From assembly GCF_004786035.1 (NCBI RefSeq), contig NZ_CP035088.1:2020001-2084000 (forward strand): a DNA stretch of 64,000 nt, written 5' to 3'. The stretch is from Pseudomonas viciae. GTDB lineage: Bacteria > Pseudomonadota > Gammaproteobacteria > Pseudomonadales > Pseudomonadaceae. A program made the translations under genes and the position numbers. Below the pieces are notes generated by a model. It worked only from the letters and a program-made list of their open reading frames with translations. It was not told where the DNA came from and ran no database searches. Within the stretch, counting starts at the first letter, position 1. Each line of letters starts with the position of its first letter. Below are positions 19,393-30,815 of the stretch, piece by piece.

Positions 19393-20427
19393 ATGTCACA
19401 AGCATCGACATCCAACCAGCGCATCGTCCTAGCCTCCCGCCCCAAAGGCGCGCCCACCGCGGACAACTTCCGTATCGAGCAGGTAACGCTGCCGGACCTG
19501 GTGGACGGGCAGATCCTGCTCAAGACCCTGTTCCTGTCCCTGGACCCCTACATGCGGGGACGGATGAGCGACGCACCTTCCTACGCCGCCCCGGTGGAAA
19601 TCGGTGAGGTAATGACCGGAGGCGCTGTCAGCCGCGTGGAGCGTTCGATGCACCCGAAATTCCACGAAGGCGACCTGGTGGTGGGCGCCACAGGTTGGCA
19701 GAGCCACGGCATCAGCGATGGGCGCAATGTCACTCCGATCCCCTCCGGGCTACCCAGTCCGTCGATGGCCTTGGGTGTGCTGGGCATGCCGGGCATGACC
19801 GCGTACATGGGGCTGATGGACATTGGCCAGCCCAAGGAGGGGGAAACCCTGGTGGTCGCGGCGGCGTCGGGAGCCGTGGGCTCGGTGGTCGGCCAGGTGG
19901 CGAAGATCAAGGGGCTGCGGGTGGTCGGCGTGGCTGGCGGCAGCGCGAAATGTAAATACGTGGTCGACGAGTTGGGGTTCGATGCCTGCATCGATCACAA
20001 GAGCGAACACTTTGCCGAGGAGCTGGCCCAAGCCTGCGACAAAGGCATCGACATCTATTACGAAAACGTTGGCGGCAAGGTGTTCGACGCAGTGGTGCCG
20101 CTGCTCAACGCCAAGGCCCGTATTCCGCTCTGTGGCCTGATCGCGTCCTACAATGAGCACGAAGCACCGAGCGGCCCGGATCGCTTGCCGCAATTGCAGC
20201 GCACCTTGTTGACTAAACGCGTGCGGATCCAGGGTTTTATCGTGTTCGACGACTACGGCGACCGTCAGCCGGAGTTCATCAGCGCCATGGCGCCCTGGGT
20301 GCGTGATGGCAAGGTCAAGTTCCGCGAAGACGTAGTCGATGGCCTTGAGAATGCACCGCAGGCCTTTATCGGGCTGCTGGAGGGGCGCAACTTCGGCAAG
20401 TTGGTGGTCCGGGTGGCGCGGGATTGA
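19393..20427 (+). CDS. NADP-dependent oxidoreductase, CurA/leukotriene B4 dehydrogenase-like MDR family
   Basis: A 344-residue zinc-free medium-chain reductase starting at 19393 with AAGGAG upstream. The N-terminal GroES-like half contains the LFLSLDPYMRGRM motif. The Rossmann half has AAASGAVGSVVGQVAKIKG near residue 160, typical of the NADPH-binding double-bond reductases (curcumin reductase CurA, prostaglandin reductase). It reduces alpha,beta-unsaturated carbonyls in homologues; the substrate here is unknown. Its insertion between ybaB and recR separates genes that are adjacent in many other bacteria. Confidence 0.88.
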   Translation: MSQASTSNQRIVLASRPKGAPTADNFRIEQVTLPDLVDGQILLKTLFLSLDPYMRGRMSDAPSYAAPVEIGEVMTGGAVSRVERSMHPKFHEGDLVVGATGWQSHGISDGRNVTPIPSGLPSPSMALGVLGMPGMTAYMGLMDIGQPKEGETLVVAAASGAVGSVVGQVAKIKGLRVVGVAGGSAKCKYVVDELGFDACIDHKSEHFAEELAQACDKGIDIYYENVGGKVFDAVVPLLNAKARIPLCGLIASYNEHEAPSGPDRLPQLQRTLLTKRVRIQGFIVFDDYGDRQPEFISAMAPWVRDGKVKFREDVVDGLENAPQAFIGLLEGRNFGKLVVRVARD

Positions 20428-20493
20428 GTATTTGACGCTAATCGGAGGCGCGGGTATAAACCGCGTCTCGTTGTTATGTCGGACATTTCCTCC

Positions 20494-21096
20494 ATGAGCT
20501 TCAGCCCTTTGATTCGCCAACTGATCGATGCCCTGCGAACTTTGCCAGGTGTGGGTCAGAAAACTGCCCAGCGCATGGCGTTGCAATTGCTCGAGCGTGA
20601 TCGCAGCGGCGGTTCGCGCCTGGCCCAGGCCTTGAGCCAGGCCATGGAGGGCGTAGGGCATTGCCGTTTATGCCGCACGCTCACTGAAGACGACCTTTGC
20701 CCGCAATGCGCGGACCCGCGTCGGGACGACAGCCTGCTGTGCGTCGTGGAAGGGCCGATGGATGTCTATGCGGTCGAGCAGACGGGTTTTCGCGGACGCT
20801 ATTTCGTGCTCAAGGGCCATTTGTCACCGCTCGACGGCTTGGGGCCGGAAGCCATTGGCATTCCACAGTTGATTGCGCGGATCGAAGAGGCGGGCACGTT
20901 CACCGAAGTCATCCTCGCCACCAATCCGACGGTCGAAGGCGAAGCCACCGCCCACTACATCGCCCAATTGCTGAACAACAAAGGCCTGATCGCCTCCCGC
21001 ATCGCCCATGGCGTGCCACTGGGTGGTGAACTGGAGTTGGTGGACGGTGGGACGCTGGCGCATTCGTTTGCCGGGCGCAAGCCGATCGCGTTGTAA
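20494..21096 (+). CDS. recR: Recombination mediator protein RecR
   Basis: A 200-residue protein starting [10 protein letters not shown] at 20494 by family comparison; ATG 20476 would add six residues. It has a helix-hairpin-helix ([17 protein letters not shown]), a zinc finger with C57, C60, C69 and C72, a Toprim domain ([12 protein letters not shown] … [14 protein letters not shown]) and the C-terminal Walker-B-like [11 protein letters not shown]. With RecF and RecO it loads RecA on SSB-coated gaps. Confidence 0.96.
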   Translation: MSFSPLIRQLIDALRTLPGVGQKTAQRMALQLLERDRSGGSRLAQALSQAMEGVGHCRLCRTLTEDDLCPQCADPRRDDSLLCVVEGPMDVYAVEQTGFRGRYFVLKGHLSPLDGLGPEAIGIPQLIARIEEAGTFTEVILATNPTVEGEATAHYIAQLLNNKGLIASRIAHGVPLGGELELVDGGTLAHSFAGRKPIAL

Positions 21097-21114
21097 CAGC
21101 CAGCCAGAAGCTAA

Positions 21115-21204
21115 TGTGGGAGCGGGCTTGCTCGCGAAAGCGGTGGATCAGTCAGTGAATATATTGACTGACACTCCGCTTTCGCGAGCAAGCCCGCTCC
21201 CACA
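21115..21204. repeat. Paired REP sequence
   Basis: Perfect-looking inverted REP pair (TGTGGGAGCGGGCTTGCTCG … CGAGCAAGCCCGCTCCCACA) in the gap between the convergent recR and apt genes. Confidence 0.85.
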
Positions 21205-21225
21205 GGTTAGATTGTTGTTTGCCGG

Positions 21226-21774
21226 TTACCTTTCGCTCAGGGAAAACTGCGTCAGGCAGAACGTCGGAATCCCCATATCTTCCAACCGCTGGGAACCGAG
21301 CAATTCCGGCAAATCAATAATCGCCGCCGCTTCGTGGACCTTGGCGCCCATGCGGCGGATCAGGTTGGCGGCGGCGATCAGCGTGCCGCCGGTGGCGATC
21401 AGGTCATCGAACATCACCACCGAATCACCCTCGCACAGGCTGTCGGCGTGGACTTCCAGGAAGGCCTCGCCGTATTCGGTCTGGTAACCCTCGGCCAGCA
21501 CATCCGCCGGCAGCTTGCCTTGCTTGCGGAACAGCACAAGGGGCTTGTTCAACTGATAAGCCAGGATTGAGCCGATCAAGAAGCCCCGTGCATCCATCGC
21601 GCCGATGTGAGTGAACTCGGCCTCGACATAACGGTGGGCGAAACTGTCCATCACCAGCCGCAGGGCGGTGGGGGACTGGAACAGCGGGGTAATGTCGCGA
21701 AAGATCACGCCCGGCTTGGGGAAGTCGATCACGGGGCGGATCAGGGATTTGATGTCGAAGGAGTCGAAAACCAT
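21226..21774 (-). CDS. apt: Adenine phosphoribosyltransferase
   Basis: A 182-residue enzyme; the start [10 protein letters not shown] at 21774 matches the family N terminus, although the frame continues upstream. The PRPP loop is [14 protein letters not shown] and the adenine-side region is [12 protein letters not shown] … [11 protein letters not shown]. It converts adenine and PRPP to AMP in purine salvage. Downstream of anr on the same strand with a 76-base gap. Confidence 0.95.
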   Translation of the reverse strand: MVFDSFDIKSLIRPVIDFPKPGVIFRDITPLFQSPTALRLVMDSFAHRYVEAEFTHIGAMDARGFLIGSILAYQLNKPLVLFRKQGKLPADVLAEGYQTEYGEAFLEVHADSLCEGDSVVMFDDLIATGGTLIAAANLIRRMGAKVHEAAAIIDLPELLGSQRLEDMGIPTFCLTQFSLSER

Positions 21775-21850
21775 CGTCGAGGTGTCCTGGCAGGGCTGCA
21801 AACGCGGCAGTATAGCGCGGCCAGGACAATCCCTCAGCCGCGCATGTGCG

Positions 21851-22585
21851 TCAGCCTTCGAGCGAGCCGCCGGCCAGGGCGCAGAGCTGGATCGGGTCGA
21901 GAATATGAATTTCCTTGCCTTCGGCGGCGATCAACTCGTTCTGCTGGAAGCGGGTGAATACCCGGGACACGGTTTCCACCGCCAGGCCCAGGTAGTTGCC
22001 GATTTCGTTACGCGACATGCTCAGGCGGAACTGGTTGGCCGAGAACCCGCGGGCGCGGAAGCGGGCCGAGAGGTTGACCAGGAAGGTCGCAATGCGCTCG
22101 TCGGCGGTTTTTTTCGAGAGCAGCAGCATCATTTGCTGATCGTCGCGGATCTCCCGGCTCATCACTCGCATCAGCTGACGGCGCAGTTGCGGCAGTTGCA
22201 GGGCCAGTTCGTCGAGACGGTCGAAAGGAATTTCGCACACCGAGGTGGTTTCCAGCGCCTGGGCCGAGACCGGATGGGTCTCGGTGTCCATGCCCGACAG
22301 GCCCACCAGTTCGCTGGGCAGGTGGAAACCGGTGAGTTGTTCTTCGCCACCGTCACTCAGGTTGAAGGTTTTCAAGGCGCCCGAGCGCACCGCATAGACG
22401 GAATCGAAGGTGTCGCCCTGACGAAACAGGAATTCACCTTTTTTCAACGGGCGACCCCGTTTAACGATATCGTCCAGCGCGTCCATGTCCTCCAGATTCA
22501 ATGAAAGTGGCAGGCAGAGAGGGGCCAGGCTGCAATCCTTGCAATGGGCCTGGTTGTGGGCGCGCAGCTTGACTGGCTCGGACAT
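21851..22585 (-). CDS. anr: Oxygen-sensing regulator Anr (FNR family)
   Basis: A 244-residue CRP/FNR protein. The [4Fe-4S] ligands C15, C18, C24 and C117 are all present. A cyclic-nucleotide-type beta roll follows, then a C-terminal helix-turn-helix with the ETVSR recognition helix ([12 protein letters not shown]). The start [10 protein letters not shown] at 22585 is chosen by family length. When oxygen falls, the cluster-loaded dimer activates genes with TTGAT-N4-ATCAA sites; such sites precede hemN, ccoN2, ccoN1 and ccoG in this window. I see no such box in front of anr itself. Confidence 0.96.
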   Translation of the reverse strand: MSEPVKLRAHNQAHCKDCSLAPLCLPLSLNLEDMDALDDIVKRGRPLKKGEFLFRQGDTFDSVYAVRSGALKTFNLSDGGEEQLTGFHLPSELVGLSGMDTETHPVSAQALETTSVCEIPFDRLDELALQLPQLRRQLMRVMSREIRDDQQMMLLLSKKTADERIATFLVNLSARFRARGFSANQFRLSMSRNEIGNYLGLAVETVSRVFTRFQQNELIAAEGKEIHILDPIQLCALAGGSLEG

Positions 22586-22679
22586 TTCTTCAATCCTTGT
22601 GGGAAAACACACATAAGGCGTAAGGGTACCCCAGAGCAGTCACTCCGGCCAGTGCGGTTTTGTCGTCAAATTGTCGCGC

Positions 22680-24062
22680 TCAGATGACCCTGGAGAAGCG
22701 TTGCAGGTTGTGTTGCTCCAAATACGCATCGAACACCATGCACACTGATCGCACCAGCAGGCGCCCGGCGGGCAGGACTTTGATGTGCATGTTGTCGAGC
22801 TCGATCAGACCGTCCTTGGCCATGGCCTGCAATTGCGGCCATAACGGCGCGAAATAGCCACGAAAATCGATATTGAAAGTTTGCTCGATGTCGGCGAAGG
22901 CCAGATTGAAATGACAGATCAACTGCTGGATCACTGCGCGCCGCAGGCGGTCGTCGGCGTTGCAGATCAGCCCGCGACTGGTCGCCAGTTGCCCGTCGGC
23001 GAGGGTGTTCTGGTAATGGTTCAGGTCGCTGCTGTTCTGGCAGTACAGATCACCGACCTGGCTGATGGCTGACACGCCGAGGCCGATCAGGTCGCAATGG
23101 CCATGGGTAGTGTAGCCCTGGAAGTTGCGCTGCAGGGTCGCTTCTTCCTGGGCGATCGCCAGTTCGTCGTCGGGCAGGGCAAAGTGGTCCATGCCGATGT
23201 AACGGTAACCGGCGGCGGTCAGTTGTTCGATGGTGCCTTGCAGCATGGCCAGTTTTTGCATCGGGTTCGGCAGGTCCTGGCTGTTGATGCGCCGCTGGGG
23301 CATGAAGCGCTCCGGCAGGTGGGCGTAGTTGAACACCGAGAGCCGATCCGGCTGCAGGTTGATGACTTCCTCGATGGTACGGGCGAAGTTTTCCGGCGTT
23401 TGCTTGGGCAGGCCGTAGATCAGGTCGATGTTGATCGAGCGGAACTGCAAGGTCCGGGCAGCTTCGATCACGGCGCGGGTTTCGTCCAGGCTTTGTAGGC
23501 GATTGACGGCACGTTGCACGGCCGGGTCAAGGTCCTGCAGGCCGATGCTGACCCGGTTGAACCCCAGCTCTCGCAGTAGGCCCATTGTCGACCAGTCGGC
23601 TTCGCGAGGGTCGATTTCGATGCTGTAGTCGCCGGAGTCGTCGTCCAGCAGGTTCAAGTGCTTGCGCAACTTGGCCATCAGTTGGCGCAGTTCGTCGTGG
23701 TTGAGGAAGGTCGGGGTACCACCGCCCAGATGCAATTGTTCCACGCGCTGGGCGGAGTCCAGGTGGCAGCCAATCAGCTGGATTTCCTGTTCCAGGCGTT
23801 GCAGGTAGACGTGAGCGCGGCCGCGGTCCTTGGTGATGACCTTGTTGCAGGCGCAGTAGTAGCAAATGTTCGCGCAGAACGGCACATGCACATACAGCGA
23901 CAATGGCCGCAGGGCCTTGCGGCTGTCGCGCAGGGCATGAAGCAGGTCGAAGGCACCCACCTGGCTACCAAATTGCGCCGCGGTCGGATACGAGGTGTAG
24001 CGTGGACCCGCCAGGTCATAACGGCGGATCAGGTCTGTGTCCCAACGAATGGCGTCGAGCAT
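22680..24062 (-). CDS. hemN: Oxygen-independent coproporphyrinogen III oxidase
   Basis: A 460-residue radical-SAM enzyme starting MLDAIRWDTDLIRRY at 24062. The cluster motif is C63-x3-C67-x2-C70 with a further C72 (CANICYYCAC), followed by the GGGTPTFL SAM-binding segment. It decarboxylates coproporphyrinogen III to protoporphyrinogen IX without oxygen, supplying haem for the cbb3 oxidases encoded upstream. An Anr box 64 bases before the start indicates induction at low oxygen. Confidence 0.95.
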   Translation of the reverse strand: MLDAIRWDTDLIRRYDLAGPRYTSYPTAAQFGSQVGAFDLLHALRDSRKALRPLSLYVHVPFCANICYYCACNKVITKDRGRAHVYLQRLEQEIQLIGCHLDSAQRVEQLHLGGGTPTFLNHDELRQLMAKLRKHLNLLDDDSGDYSIEIDPREADWSTMGLLRELGFNRVSIGLQDLDPAVQRAVNRLQSLDETRAVIEAARTLQFRSINIDLIYGLPKQTPENFARTIEEVINLQPDRLSVFNYAHLPERFMPQRRINSQDLPNPMQKLAMLQGTIEQLTAAGYRYIGMDHFALPDDELAIAQEEATLQRNFQGYTTHGHCDLIGLGVSAISQVGDLYCQNSSDLNHYQNTLADGQLATSRGLICNADDRLRRAVIQQLICHFNLAFADIEQTFNIDFRGYFAPLWPQLQAMAKDGLIELDNMHIKVLPAGRLLVRSVCMVFDAYLEQHNLQRFSRVI

Positions 24063-24090
24063 GCGGGCGTTCCCCCGGATAGGCTGGCAT

Positions 24091-24139
24091 GGGCACAAGT
24101 GTAAGAGGGTGGGCGCGGGGCGGTTTTGATTTGCGTCAA
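24091..24139 (-). promoter_or_regulatory. Anr-dependent promoter of hemN
   Basis: TTGAT-TTGC-GTCAA at 24126-24139 fits the Anr/FNR dyad. On the minus strand TACACT (24098-24103) sits where a -10 would be if transcription starts near 24091, which places the dyad centre at -41.5, the classical class II FNR position. Confidence 0.75.
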
Positions 24140-24159
24140 CGGGGGGAGTCTGGGCGAAG

Positions 24160-24221
24160 GCCAATCGCGAGCAGGCTCGCACATTGGGGATGTGGTGTTC
24201 GCCCCCCTGCTCGCGATTGGC
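24160..24221. repeat. Perfect 16-bp inverted repeat (REP-derived hairpin)
   Basis: GCCAATCGCGAGCAGG (24160-24175) and its exact complement (24206-24221) flank 30 bases. The core resembles the REP family, but the outer TGTGGGAG ends are missing. It lies between the end of the TauE/SafE gene and the hemN promoter. Confidence 0.75.
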
Positions 24222-24231
24222 GGCTACTCGG

Positions 24232-24915
24232 TCAATGCCCCATCAGCCAATCCTGATGCGGCCCCGGCAATGTCCAGACACCAAAGACTATCACCAGCAA
24301 CCCACCAGCCATGCGCACACTGCGTTTGCGCAGCAGGGCGGTGACGCGTTCGGCGGCCAGGCCGGTGGCGAGCAGCACCGGCCAGGTGCCGAGGCCGAAG
24401 GCGAGCATCAGTAACGCACTGTCCAGTGCATTGCCCTGGCTGGCGGACCACAACAGGGTGCTGTAGACCAGTCCACATGGTAGCCAGCCCCATAGCGCGC
24501 CGAGCAGCAAGGCCCGGGGCAGGCTCGACACTGGTAGCAAACGGTTGGCGACGGGCTGGATATGCCGCCACAAGCCACGGCCAATGCTTTCGATGCGGGT
24601 CAGGCCGCTCCACCAACCCGCCAGGTACAGGCCCATGGCGATCAACAGCAAACCGGCCAGTACCCGCATGATCATCGCCGCCGGGCTATTGGCCACGGCC
24701 CAGCCGGCCAGGCCGATCAACAAGCCGGCGGTGGCGTAGCTCAGGATCCGCCCCAGGTTGTACGCCAGCAGCAGCCGGAACCGCCGACTGCGCTGTTCCT
24801 TGGGAATCGCCAGGGTCAGGGCGCCCATCAGGCCGCCGCACATGCCCAGGCAATGCCCGCCACCGAGCAGGCCAAGGATGACCGCCGAGACGAGTAATGG
24901 CGCCAGATCAAGCAT
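24232..24915 (-). CDS. Sulfite exporter TauE/SafE-family membrane protein of the cco cluster
   Basis: A 227-residue, six-segment inner-membrane protein starting MLDLAPLLVSAVI at 24915. The first helices carry GGGHCLGMCGGLMGAL, with two Cys and a His in the membrane, a pattern seen in the subgroup near copper and cytochrome-oxidase assembly genes. The start overlaps ccoS by 8 bases, so it is the last gene of ccoG-H-I-S. A role in copper or heme-copper oxidase maturation is inferred from position and metal-like residues, not from sulfite transport evidence. Confidence 0.85.
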   Translation of the reverse strand: MLDLAPLLVSAVILGLLGGGHCLGMCGGLMGALTLAIPKEQRSRRFRLLLAYNLGRILSYATAGLLIGLAGWAVANSPAAMIMRVLAGLLLIAMGLYLAGWWSGLTRIESIGRGLWRHIQPVANRLLPVSSLPRALLLGALWGWLPCGLVYSTLLWSASQGNALDSALLMLAFGLGTWPVLLATGLAAERVTALLRKRSVRMAGGLLVIVFGVWTLPGPHQDWLMGH

Positions 24916-25126
24916 GGGGCGGGGCCTTGTCGTCCGGTTCACGGGCCTCGCCACTGGCTTCATCCACGGCCGCCTTGTGGTTCGGGTCCTGATCGTCGAA
25001 CAGGATGCTGTGGGCCGGGCCGTCAAGGTCGTCGTACTGGCCGCTGTCCACGGCCCAGAAGAAAATGTACACGGCGATGGCCACGATCAGCAGTGCGGCC
25101 GGGATCATCACGTAGAGAGCTGGCAT
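24908..25126 (-). CDS. ccoS: cbb3 oxidase assembly protein CcoS
   Basis: A 72-residue protein with one N-terminal membrane segment (about residues 5-25) followed by the conserved FFWAVDSGQYDDLDGPAHSI motif. CcoS is needed for cofactor insertion into CcoN. It lies 24 bases after ccoI and overlaps the next gene by 8 bases. Confidence 0.92.
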   Translation of the reverse strand: MPALYVMIPAALLIVAIAVYIFFWAVDSGQYDDLDGPAHSILFDDQDPNHKAAVDEASGEAREPDDKAPPHA

Positions 25127-25150
25127 GTTGGAACTCCATGCCCGCGCGGC

Positions 25151-27601
<2,451 letters not shown>

Positions 27602-27654
27602 GGTTGTCGCTATGAAGGCCTGGCATAGATGGGCTTGCAAGGAGATACACGAAT

Positions 27655-27750
27655 TGTAGGAGCTGCCGAAGGCTGCGATCTTTCCCCTGACACTTGAATC
27701 TCAAGGGCAAGATCAAAATCAAAAAATCGCAGCCTTCGGCAGCTTCTACA
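27655..27750. repeat. Dispersed intergenic repeat with conserved asymmetric core, copy 2
   Basis: Ends TGTAGGAGCTGCCGAAGGCT and its inverted copy; the middle (ACACTTGAATCTCAAG) matches the reverse complement of the element at 8281-8387. It separates ccoH from ccoI. Confidence 0.7.
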
Positions 27751-27768
27751 GAGGCCATCGATCGGTTT

Positions 27769-28308
27769 TTATTTCTTCAGGTCTTCAGCGCCTTGCAGCG
27801 GTTCATCGCCGAGCAGGATGTCCTGCTCATGGTTGATCTGTTCTTCTTCGAACAGACGCCAGGTCTTGTCGTTCTCCACACCCAGCAATTCGACAAAGCG
27901 CCGGCCTTCGATCTTGTCCGTCAACTGGCCAACGTACCGCCCCGGTTCGCTGTCGTTGCGAGTCAGGACGATCTTGCGGTCTTTCTCCGGCTGGGTCGGC
28001 GAGATCAGGCTCAGCTCCAGGGTCTGAGGCCGGCTGTTGCCGTTCAGGCGCAGGTTCACTTCACCGGTCACGTCGTCCAGTTGCACGTTGGCATGCAACT
28101 GCAGGGTCTGGGCCAGCAGTTCGCGTTCCAGCGAGCGGTTGATGCCTTTGCCGGCCTCGTAATAGTTGTCGTTGACCAGGTTATCCGGGTTCTTCACCGC
28201 AATGGTCACCATCGTCAGGCTCAGTGTCACCGAACAGGTCAGGATCCCAATAATGATCCATGGCCAGAGATGCTTGTACCAAGGGCTGGTGGCGGTTGCT
28301 GCAGGCAT
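27769..28308 (-). CDS. ccoH: FixH/CcoH-family assembly protein
   Basis: A 179-residue protein with one N-terminal membrane segment (about residues 10-35, HLWPWIIIGILTCSVTLSLT) and a periplasmic domain with the family NPDNLVNDNYYEAGKGIN signature. CcoH stabilises the cbb3 complex during assembly. It follows ccoG after 11 bases. Confidence 0.9.
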   Translation of the reverse strand: MPAATATSPWYKHLWPWIIIGILTCSVTLSLTMVTIAVKNPDNLVNDNYYEAGKGINRSLERELLAQTLQLHANVQLDDVTGEVNLRLNGNSRPQTLELSLISPTQPEKDRKIVLTRNDSEPGRYVGQLTDKIEGRRFVELLGVENDKTWRLFEEEQINHEQDILLGDEPLQGAEDLKK

Positions 28309-28319
28309 GTTCAGTTCTC

Positions 28320-29735
28320 TTAACGAATTTGTGGGCCGATGAACCGGCTCTTGGCTTCAACATGAACGCTGTTGTCATCGGCATCCTTGAGGATGAATGT
28401 TACTTCGTTGGTGCTCGACGGCAGTTGGTCCGGTGCGCTGGACAGTTCAACCGGCTGACTGAAGATCTCGCCGGCCGCGACCTTGATTTCTCGCCGGCCC
28501 TGCAACTTGAGATCGGGCAGGCCGGTGGCTTCCAGTACGTAGGTGTGGTCGCGTTGGTCCTTGTTCATGATTTTCAGGCTGTAGACGTTTTCGATCCGGC
28601 CTTCGGCGTTTTCGCGGTACAGCACGCGGTCTTTACTGACGTCGAACCCCACCAGCGAACGCATGAAGAACGCCGTCACCAGCAGGCTTACCATCGTCAG
28701 TAACACCAGCGCATAACCGATCAGGCGCGGACGCAGTTTATGGGTTTTCTGCCCCGACAGGTTGTGTTCGGTGGTGTAGCTGATCAGGCCACGGGGATAA
28801 TCCATTTTGTCCATGATGTTGTCGCAGGCGTCGATGCAGGCCGCGCAACCGATGCATTCGATCTGCAGGCCGTCGCGAATGTCGATGCCGGTCGGGCAGA
28901 CCTGGACGCACATGGTGCAGTCGATGCAATCCCCCAGGCCCAGGGCCTTGTAGTCGACACCTTTCTTGCGCGGGCCACGGCTTTCACCGCGACGCGGGTC
29001 GTAGGAGACGATCAGCGTGTCCTTGTCGAACATCACGCTCTGGAAACGGGCGTAAGGGCACATGTAGATGCACACCTGCTCACGCAGCCAGCCGGCGTTG
29101 CCGTAGGTGGCGAGGGTGAAGAAGCCAACCCAGAAATACGACCAGCCATCGGCTTGGCCGGTAAAGAACTCGAACACCAGTTCGCGGATCGGCGTGAAGT
29201 AGCCGACGAAGGTCATGCCCGTGACGAAACCGATCAGCAGCCAAAGGCTGTGCTTGGCGAACTTGCGCAGGAACTTGTTGGTGCCCATGGGCGCCTTGTC
29301 CAGCTTGATGCGCTGGTTGCGGTCGCCTTCGGTGACCTTCTCGCACCACATGAAAATCCAGGTCCACACGCTTTGCGGGCAGGTGTAGCCGCACCAGACA
29401 CGCCCGGCATAAACCGTAATGAAAAACAGGCCGAATGCGGCAATGATCAGCAGTCCGGACAGCAGGATGAAATCCTGGGGCCAGAAGGTCGCACCAAAAA
29501 TAAAGAATTTGCGTTCCGGCAGGTTCCACCAGACGGCCTGATGCCCGCCCCAGTTCAGCCAGACCGTACCGAAATACAGCAGGAACAATAGGGCGCCGCC
29601 GACCATTCGCAGGTTGCGGAACAGGCCCGTGAAGGCACGGGTGTAGATTTTTTCCCGAGAGGCATACAGGTCGACGCTTTTGTTCGCGTCCTTGGCAGGC
29701 GGGGTAACGTCATGTACCGGAATCTGGTTGCTCAT
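28320..29735 (-). CDS. ccoG: Cytochrome c oxidase accessory protein CcoG (ferredoxin-like)
   Basis: A 471-residue membrane protein (start MSNQIPVHDV at 29735). Several N-terminal membrane helices include WCGYTCPQSVW. Two 4Fe-4S cluster motifs follow (CIDCTMCVQVCP and CIGCAACIDACD), then an Ig-like C-terminal domain. In characterised homologues CcoG reduces Cu(II) to Cu(I) for the CcoI pathway. First gene of ccoGHIS. Confidence 0.94.
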   Translation of the reverse strand: MSNQIPVHDVTPPAKDANKSVDLYASREKIYTRAFTGLFRNLRMVGGALLFLLYFGTVWLNWGGHQAVWWNLPERKFFIFGATFWPQDFILLSGLLIIAAFGLFFITVYAGRVWCGYTCPQSVWTWIFMWCEKVTEGDRNQRIKLDKAPMGTNKFLRKFAKHSLWLLIGFVTGMTFVGYFTPIRELVFEFFTGQADGWSYFWVGFFTLATYGNAGWLREQVCIYMCPYARFQSVMFDKDTLIVSYDPRRGESRGPRKKGVDYKALGLGDCIDCTMCVQVCPTGIDIRDGLQIECIGCAACIDACDNIMDKMDYPRGLISYTTEHNLSGQKTHKLRPRLIGYALVLLTMVSLLVTAFFMRSLVGFDVSKDRVLYRENAEGRIENVYSLKIMNKDQRDHTYVLEATGLPDLKLQGRREIKVAAGEIFSQPVELSSAPDQLPSSTNEVTFILKDADDNSVHVEAKSRFIGPQIR

Positions 29736-29845
29736 CAGTTGCATCCCACGGCAGTGGAAAAGTGCCGAGGCCAGTACGTGCCGACCACGGTCAGAAGGGT
29801 GTTGCGGTGGTGCAATGATACGCCTGTCGCTCTAGCCCAAGGGTG

Positions 29846-29915
29846 CGACCTTTGGTCGCGTTGGGGGTATGCATAGAATGGTGTAGTGGATGTAACAAGT
29901 CATGACCCAGATCAA
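29846..29915 (-). promoter_or_regulatory. ccoG upstream region with Anr-like dyad and leader hairpin
   Basis: The 309-base gap 29736-30044 contains ATGAC-CCAG-ATCAA at 29902-29915, which on the ccoG strand reads TTGAT-CTGG-GTCAT and differs from a full Anr box only at its last base. A GCGACC-TTT-GGTCGC hairpin (about 29845-29859) would lie in the ccoG leader. No gene is seen in the gap. Confidence 0.5.
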
Positions 29916-30044
29916 TTGACTATAGACATTCCGTGGGGTTGGCAAAAAACGAAAGGGCGGGTGTGGGCAAATCAGTAGACAGGAGAAACCTCCCAACTCG
30001 GCTCGCTGAAGGCACCACAAACCGCACGAAGTCTCAGGGTGGAT

Positions 30045-30467
30045 CTAGTTTTTTTCATCTCCTGACCATGGGTTAAGCAACGCCACGCCGCTGCCTTGAA
30101 AATCACTCACGTTGCGGGTCACCACGGTCAATCCATGGACCAGCGCGGTAGCGGCAATCAATGCGTCACATTCATTGCTGCGGTCAGGCACATGCAGGCG
30201 AGCGCAACGTAACGCGATGGCACGGTCAACCGCCAGGATCCTGCCAGCAAACGCGGGCAGGACGTGGTTATCCAGCCACGCACGCAGGCGGCTGCCTTGG
30301 GCCGGGTCCTTGCGTTCGAAGCGCAACACACCGGTTTCCAGTTCCAATACGGTAATTGCCGAGACGTACAGGTTGGGGGCGGGCACGCTACGTGCCCAGG
30401 CCTGTACGTTTTTATCTGCCTGCGGTTTGCGTAGTTCCGAAATAACATTGGTGTCGAGTAAAAACAT
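30045..30467 (-). CDS. PIN-domain toxin of a type II toxin-antitoxin pair (VapC/FitB-like)
   Basis: A 140-residue PIN-domain ribonuclease candidate. All four acidic catalytic positions can be assigned: D5 (FLLDTNVISEL), E42 (VLELETG), D101 (NECDALIAATAL) and D122 (TRNVSDFQG). The start codon shares one base with the stop of the antitoxin gene (TGATG), the usual coupled arrangement. The pair sits between the cbb3 structural genes and ccoG and is not expected there in related genomes as I recall them. Confidence 0.88.
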   Translation of the reverse strand: MFLLDTNVISELRKPQADKNVQAWARSVPAPNLYVSAITVLELETGVLRFERKDPAQGSRLRAWLDNHVLPAFAGRILAVDRAIALRCARLHVPDRSNECDALIAATALVHGLTVVTRNVSDFQGSGVALLNPWSGDEKN

Positions 30468-30721
30468 CAGGACAGGTCCACCGGCCTAGGAGTGATGGCG
30501 GCACGTTCGGTATCGAAGTCGATATCCGGCGCGTCGGGCATGACCAGCAACTCGACAATGCTGGGGCCGATGCCGGTCAGTTTCTGGTACTCCTCAATGC
30601 TTAGCAGCACATGGGCAGGCTTGCCACGGTCGGTGATGATGACCGGTCCTTCACGGCTAGCTTTTTTGGCACCACTTGTGTCGTGGTTGAATTCGCGGCT
30701 GGAGATGGTCGTGATGGACAT
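30467..30721 (-). CDS. Phd/YefM-type antitoxin
   Basis: An 84-residue protein starting MSITTISSREFNHDT at 30721, with GAGGG eight bases upstream. The N-terminal Phd/YefM fold (SREFNHDTSGAKKAS, then GPVIITDRGKPAHVLLSIEEYQ) binds DNA as a dimer. The acidic C-terminal tail (about 52-84) would neutralise the PIN toxin. In the leader, GTGCC (30726-30730) and GGCAC (30750-30754) flank a GAGCTC core and could be the autoregulatory operator. Confidence 0.85.
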   Translation of the reverse strand: MSITTISSREFNHDTSGAKKASREGPVIITDRGKPAHVLLSIEEYQKLTGIGPSIVELLVMPDAPDIDFDTERAAITPRPVDLS

Positions 30722-30815
30722 GAAAGTGCCCTCATTGAGCTCGAATGTAGGCACGTTACTACAGGCGTGGGTGGTCGGCAAGCGAAACAGATTTGCCCAG
30801 GTTTCGGACCGTAAC

